A stretch of 64,000 bases of DNA from UBA6136 sp044237765 (lineage in GTDB: Bacteria; Pseudomonadota; Gammaproteobacteria; Methylococcales; Methylococcaceae). The stretch lies in assembly GCA_044237765.1 (NCBI GenBank), contig JBIIEQ010000003.1, forward strand, positions 13,317 to 77,316, in the 5' to 3' direction. Under the pieces are notes generated by a model. The model had not been told where the DNA came from. It did no database searches and saw only the letters and a program-made list of their open reading frames with translations. A program made the position numbers and the translations under genes. Positions 62,185 through 64,000 of the stretch are shown here, in pieces; positions within the stretch are counted from its first letter, which is position 1, and the number at the start of each line of letters is the position of its first letter.

Positions 62185-62230
62185 CCCCCCGTCTCTTAAT
62201 CGAATTCTGAACATTGAAAGGTAATCAAAC

Positions 62231-63868
62231 ATGGCAGCAAAAGAAGTTAGATTTGGTGATGACGCTCGTAGCCGCATGATTCGCGGTGTGAATATCCTTG
62301 CCCAGGCCGTCAAGGTGACGCTGGGTCCGAAGGGCCGTAATGTCGTTCTGGAGAAGAGCTTCGGCGCTCCGACCGTGACCAAGGACGGTGTGTCCGTCGC
62401 CAAGGAAATCGAGTTGGCTGATAAGTTCGAAAATATGGGTGCGCAGATGGTCAAGGAAGTAGCTTCCCAGACCTCCGATATTGCCGGTGATGGCACCACC
62501 ACTGCGACCGTGCTGGCTCAGTCCATCCTGACCGAGGGTCTCAAGGCGGTTGCCGCCGGCATGAACCCCATGGATCTGAAGCGTGGTATCGACAAGGCCA
62601 CCGCGGCCGCCGTTGAGGCCATCCATGCCATGTCGGTGCCCTGTGCCGACAGCAATGCGATCGCCCAGGTGGGTTCCATCTCGGCCAACTCCGATGAAGC
62701 GATTGGCAAGATCATTGCTGATGCCATGGACAAGGTCGGCAAGGAAGGCGTTATCACCGTGGAAGATGGTTCCGGTCTTGAGAACACCCTGGACGTGGTC
62801 GAGGGCATGCAGTTTGATCGCGGCTATCTGTCACCCTACTTCATCAACAACCAGCAGAGCATGAGCGCCGAACTGGAAAATCCGTTAATCCTCATCTGCG
62901 AGAAGAAAATCTCCAATATTCGCGACATGCTGCCCGTGCTGGAAGGCGTGGCCAAGGCCGGCCGTCCGTTGCTGATCATTGCGGAAGATGTTGAAGGCGA
63001 GGCGCTGGCGACCCTGGTTGTCAACAATATGCGCGGCATCCTCAAGGTGGCCGCGGTCAAGGCCCCCGGTTTCGGAGACCGCCGCAAGGCCATGTTGGAA
63101 GATATCGCGGTTCTGACCGGTGGTACCGTCATCGCCGAGGAAGTCGGCCTGTCGCTTGAAAAAGCCACTATCGATGATCTGGGTACCGCCAAGCGCGTTC
63201 AGATCACGAAGGAAGAAACCACCATCATTGATGGGGCGGGCAGCTCCGAAAAAATTCAGGGCCGTATCGCCCAGCTTCGTAAGCAGACCGAGGAAACCAC
63301 GTCTGACTACGACCGTGAAAAGCTCCAGGAGCGTCTGGCCAAGTTGGCCGGCGGCGTTGCTGTCATCAAGGTTGGCGCGGCCACTGAAGTTGAAATGAAG
63401 GAAAAGAAAGCCCGTGTTGAAGATGCGCTGCACGCTACTCGTGCGGCGGTTGAGGAAGGTATTGTTCCGGGTGGTGGTGTGGCTCTGATTCGCGCGCTGC
63501 AGAAGATCAAGGATCTCAAGGGCGCTAACCACGATCAGGATGTCGGTATCAGTCTGGCGCGTCGCGCCATGGAAGAGCCATTGCGCCAGATTGTCACCAA
63601 TGCGGGTGACGAGGCTTCGGTCGTTTTGAACAAGGTCTCCGAGGGTACCGGCAACTTTGGTTACAACGCCGCCAATGGCGAATATGGCGACATGGTTGCC
63701 TTTGGTATCCTGGATCCGGCCAAGGTCACCCGCAGTGCGCTGCAAAATGCTGCTTCCGTTGCGGGTCTGATGATCACGACCGAGGCGATGATTGCGGAAG
63801 AGCCCAAGGCAGAGACTTCAATGCCGGGCGGCATGGGTGGAATGGGCGGTATGGATGGCATGATGTAA
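62231..63868 (+). CDS. groEL: Chaperonin GroEL
   Basis: A 545-residue ring-forming ATPase. The ATP site has TLGPKGRNVVLEKSFGAPTV and AGDGTTTATVLAQSI; EGIVPGGGVALIRAL is in the second equatorial part. It ends with the flexible GGM repeat tail (GGMGGMGGMDGMM). It is complete, 46 bases after groES, and followed by a terminator. It resembles the usual single proteobacterial GroEL. Confidence 0.99.
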   Translation: MAAKEVRFGDDARSRMIRGVNILAQAVKVTLGPKGRNVVLEKSFGAPTVTKDGVSVAKEIELADKFENMGAQMVKEVASQTSDIAGDGTTTATVLAQSILTEGLKAVAAGMNPMDLKRGIDKATAAAVEAIHAMSVPCADSNAIAQVGSISANSDEAIGKIIADAMDKVGKEGVITVEDGSGLENTLDVVEGMQFDRGYLSPYFINNQQSMSAELENPLILICEKKISNIRDMLPVLEGVAKAGRPLLIIAEDVEGEALATLVVNNMRGILKVAAVKAPGFGDRRKAMLEDIAVLTGGTVIAEEVGLSLEKATIDDLGTAKRVQITKEETTIIDGAGSSEKIQGRIAQLRKQTEETTSDYDREKLQERLAKLAGGVAVIKVGAATEVEMKEKKARVEDALHATRAAVEEGIVPGGGVALIRALQKIKDLKGANHDQDVGISLARRAMEEPLRQIVTNAGDEASVVLNKVSEGTGNFGYNAANGEYGDMVAFGILDPAKVTRSALQNAASVAGLMITTEAMIAEEPKAETSMPGGMGGMGGMDGMM

Positions 63869-63890
63869 GTCAGTCATCTGAGTCCGTTTG

Positions 63891-63921
63891 CAGAAGCTTT
63901 GGCCTCCGGCCAGAGCTTCTG
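63891..63921. other. Long hairpin just after groEL
   Basis: A 14-base stem, CAGAAGCTTTGGCC with GGCCAGAGCTTCTG, one mismatch (a G-U pair in RNA), and a three-base loop. It has no T-tract. It may protect the 3' end of the groESL mRNA or act with the terminator that follows. Confidence 0.5.
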
Positions 63922-63934
63922 CAGGAGCCAGACA

Positions 63935-63970
63935 GCAAAAAGCCTCACCCTTCGGGGTGGGGCTTTTTGC
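63935..63970 (+). terminator. Rho-independent terminator of groESL
   Basis: GCAAAAAGCC-T-CACCC pairs with GGGTG-G-GGCTTTTTGC around a TTCG tetraloop. The T-run is inside the right arm and the matching A-run in the left arm, so it may work in both directions. The last 30 bases of the window show nothing clear. Confidence 0.85.
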
Positions 63971-64000
63971 GTAAGTGAAAATGCCTGAGAGTTGAATCAA

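Noticed and set aside
63818..64000. Minus-strand frame at the window end
   Set aside because: It crosses the groESL terminator and the end of groEL and encodes no recognisable protein.

Overview
This window is a piece of a gammaproteobacterial chromosome. The evidence is the gene neighbourhoods: dusB-fis-purH, smc-zipA-ligA, alaC-hom-thrC, bioBFHC, a type II secretion operon and clpB. ZipA and Fis are essentially gammaproteobacterial. A RegB/RegA redox two-component pair and a caa3-like cytochrome c oxidase suggest an aerobic, possibly chemolithotrophic lineage, for example near Chromatiales or Halothiobacillaceae. That placement is inference; no rRNA gene is present to test it.

Layout. 1-5.6 kb: the end of speD, then a minus-strand run reading glycosyltransferase-dusB-fis-purH-glcF. 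5.7-8.3 kb: clpB behind a sigma-32-like promoter. 8.5-13.05 kb: a small chromosomal integron. A decayed integrase gene (intI) on the minus strand is followed by five plus-strand gene cassettes bounded by attC sites. The cassettes carry a HEPN-like protein, a DUF3800 protein, a three-gene set of small membrane or secreted proteins, a truncated gene, and a four-helix membrane protein. A second, different intI fragment sits inside a broken attC. 13.4-16.7 kb: a VpsR-like regulator with degenerate sigma-54 motifs, a MEKHLA protein, a spermidine-synthase-like protein and YaiI. 16.7-23.4 kb: smc-zipA-ligA-lipoprotein. 23.5-24.6 kb: queF, a frameshifted yjdM and a small lipoprotein. 24.8-28.5 kb: alaC-hom-thrC. 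28.7-30.9 kb: thiD, a Nif3-like gene and a GNAT acetyltransferase.

30.9-42.7 kb: a Met/His-rich periplasmic protein, then a complete minus-strand type II secretion operon, gspE-F-G-H-I-J-K-L-M-C/N-D. Only the prepilin peptidase is missing. 42.9-48.3 kb: lpxD, an unknown membrane-anchored protein, xthA, a potassium channel with a zinc-ribbon tail, an L,D-transpeptidase and comF. 48.2-52.8 kb: bioB-F-H-C followed by a decayed bioD, behind a BirA-like operator. 53.2-57.7 kb: coxB-coxA-(36-residue membrane protein)-ctaG-coxC. 57.7-61.5 kb: hslO, msrA, regB, regA. 61.7-64.0 kb: groES-groEL behind a strong sigma-70 promoter overlapped by a perfect CIRCE operator.

Two themes stand out. First, the integron region is the only clear accessory island. 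It holds the least explained genes, at least two of which (HEPN-like, DUF3800) belong to nuclease-type families often linked to defence. Second, several core genes carry unusual additions or losses: a five-cysteine insertion in threonine synthase, a zinc ribbon on a K+ channel, a lipobox and long Gly/Ser insert in GspD, gspI without a standard start codon, and a broken bioD at the end of an otherwise intact biotin operon. The chaperone genes appear to use two circuits, sigma-32 for clpB and HrcA/CIRCE for groESL.
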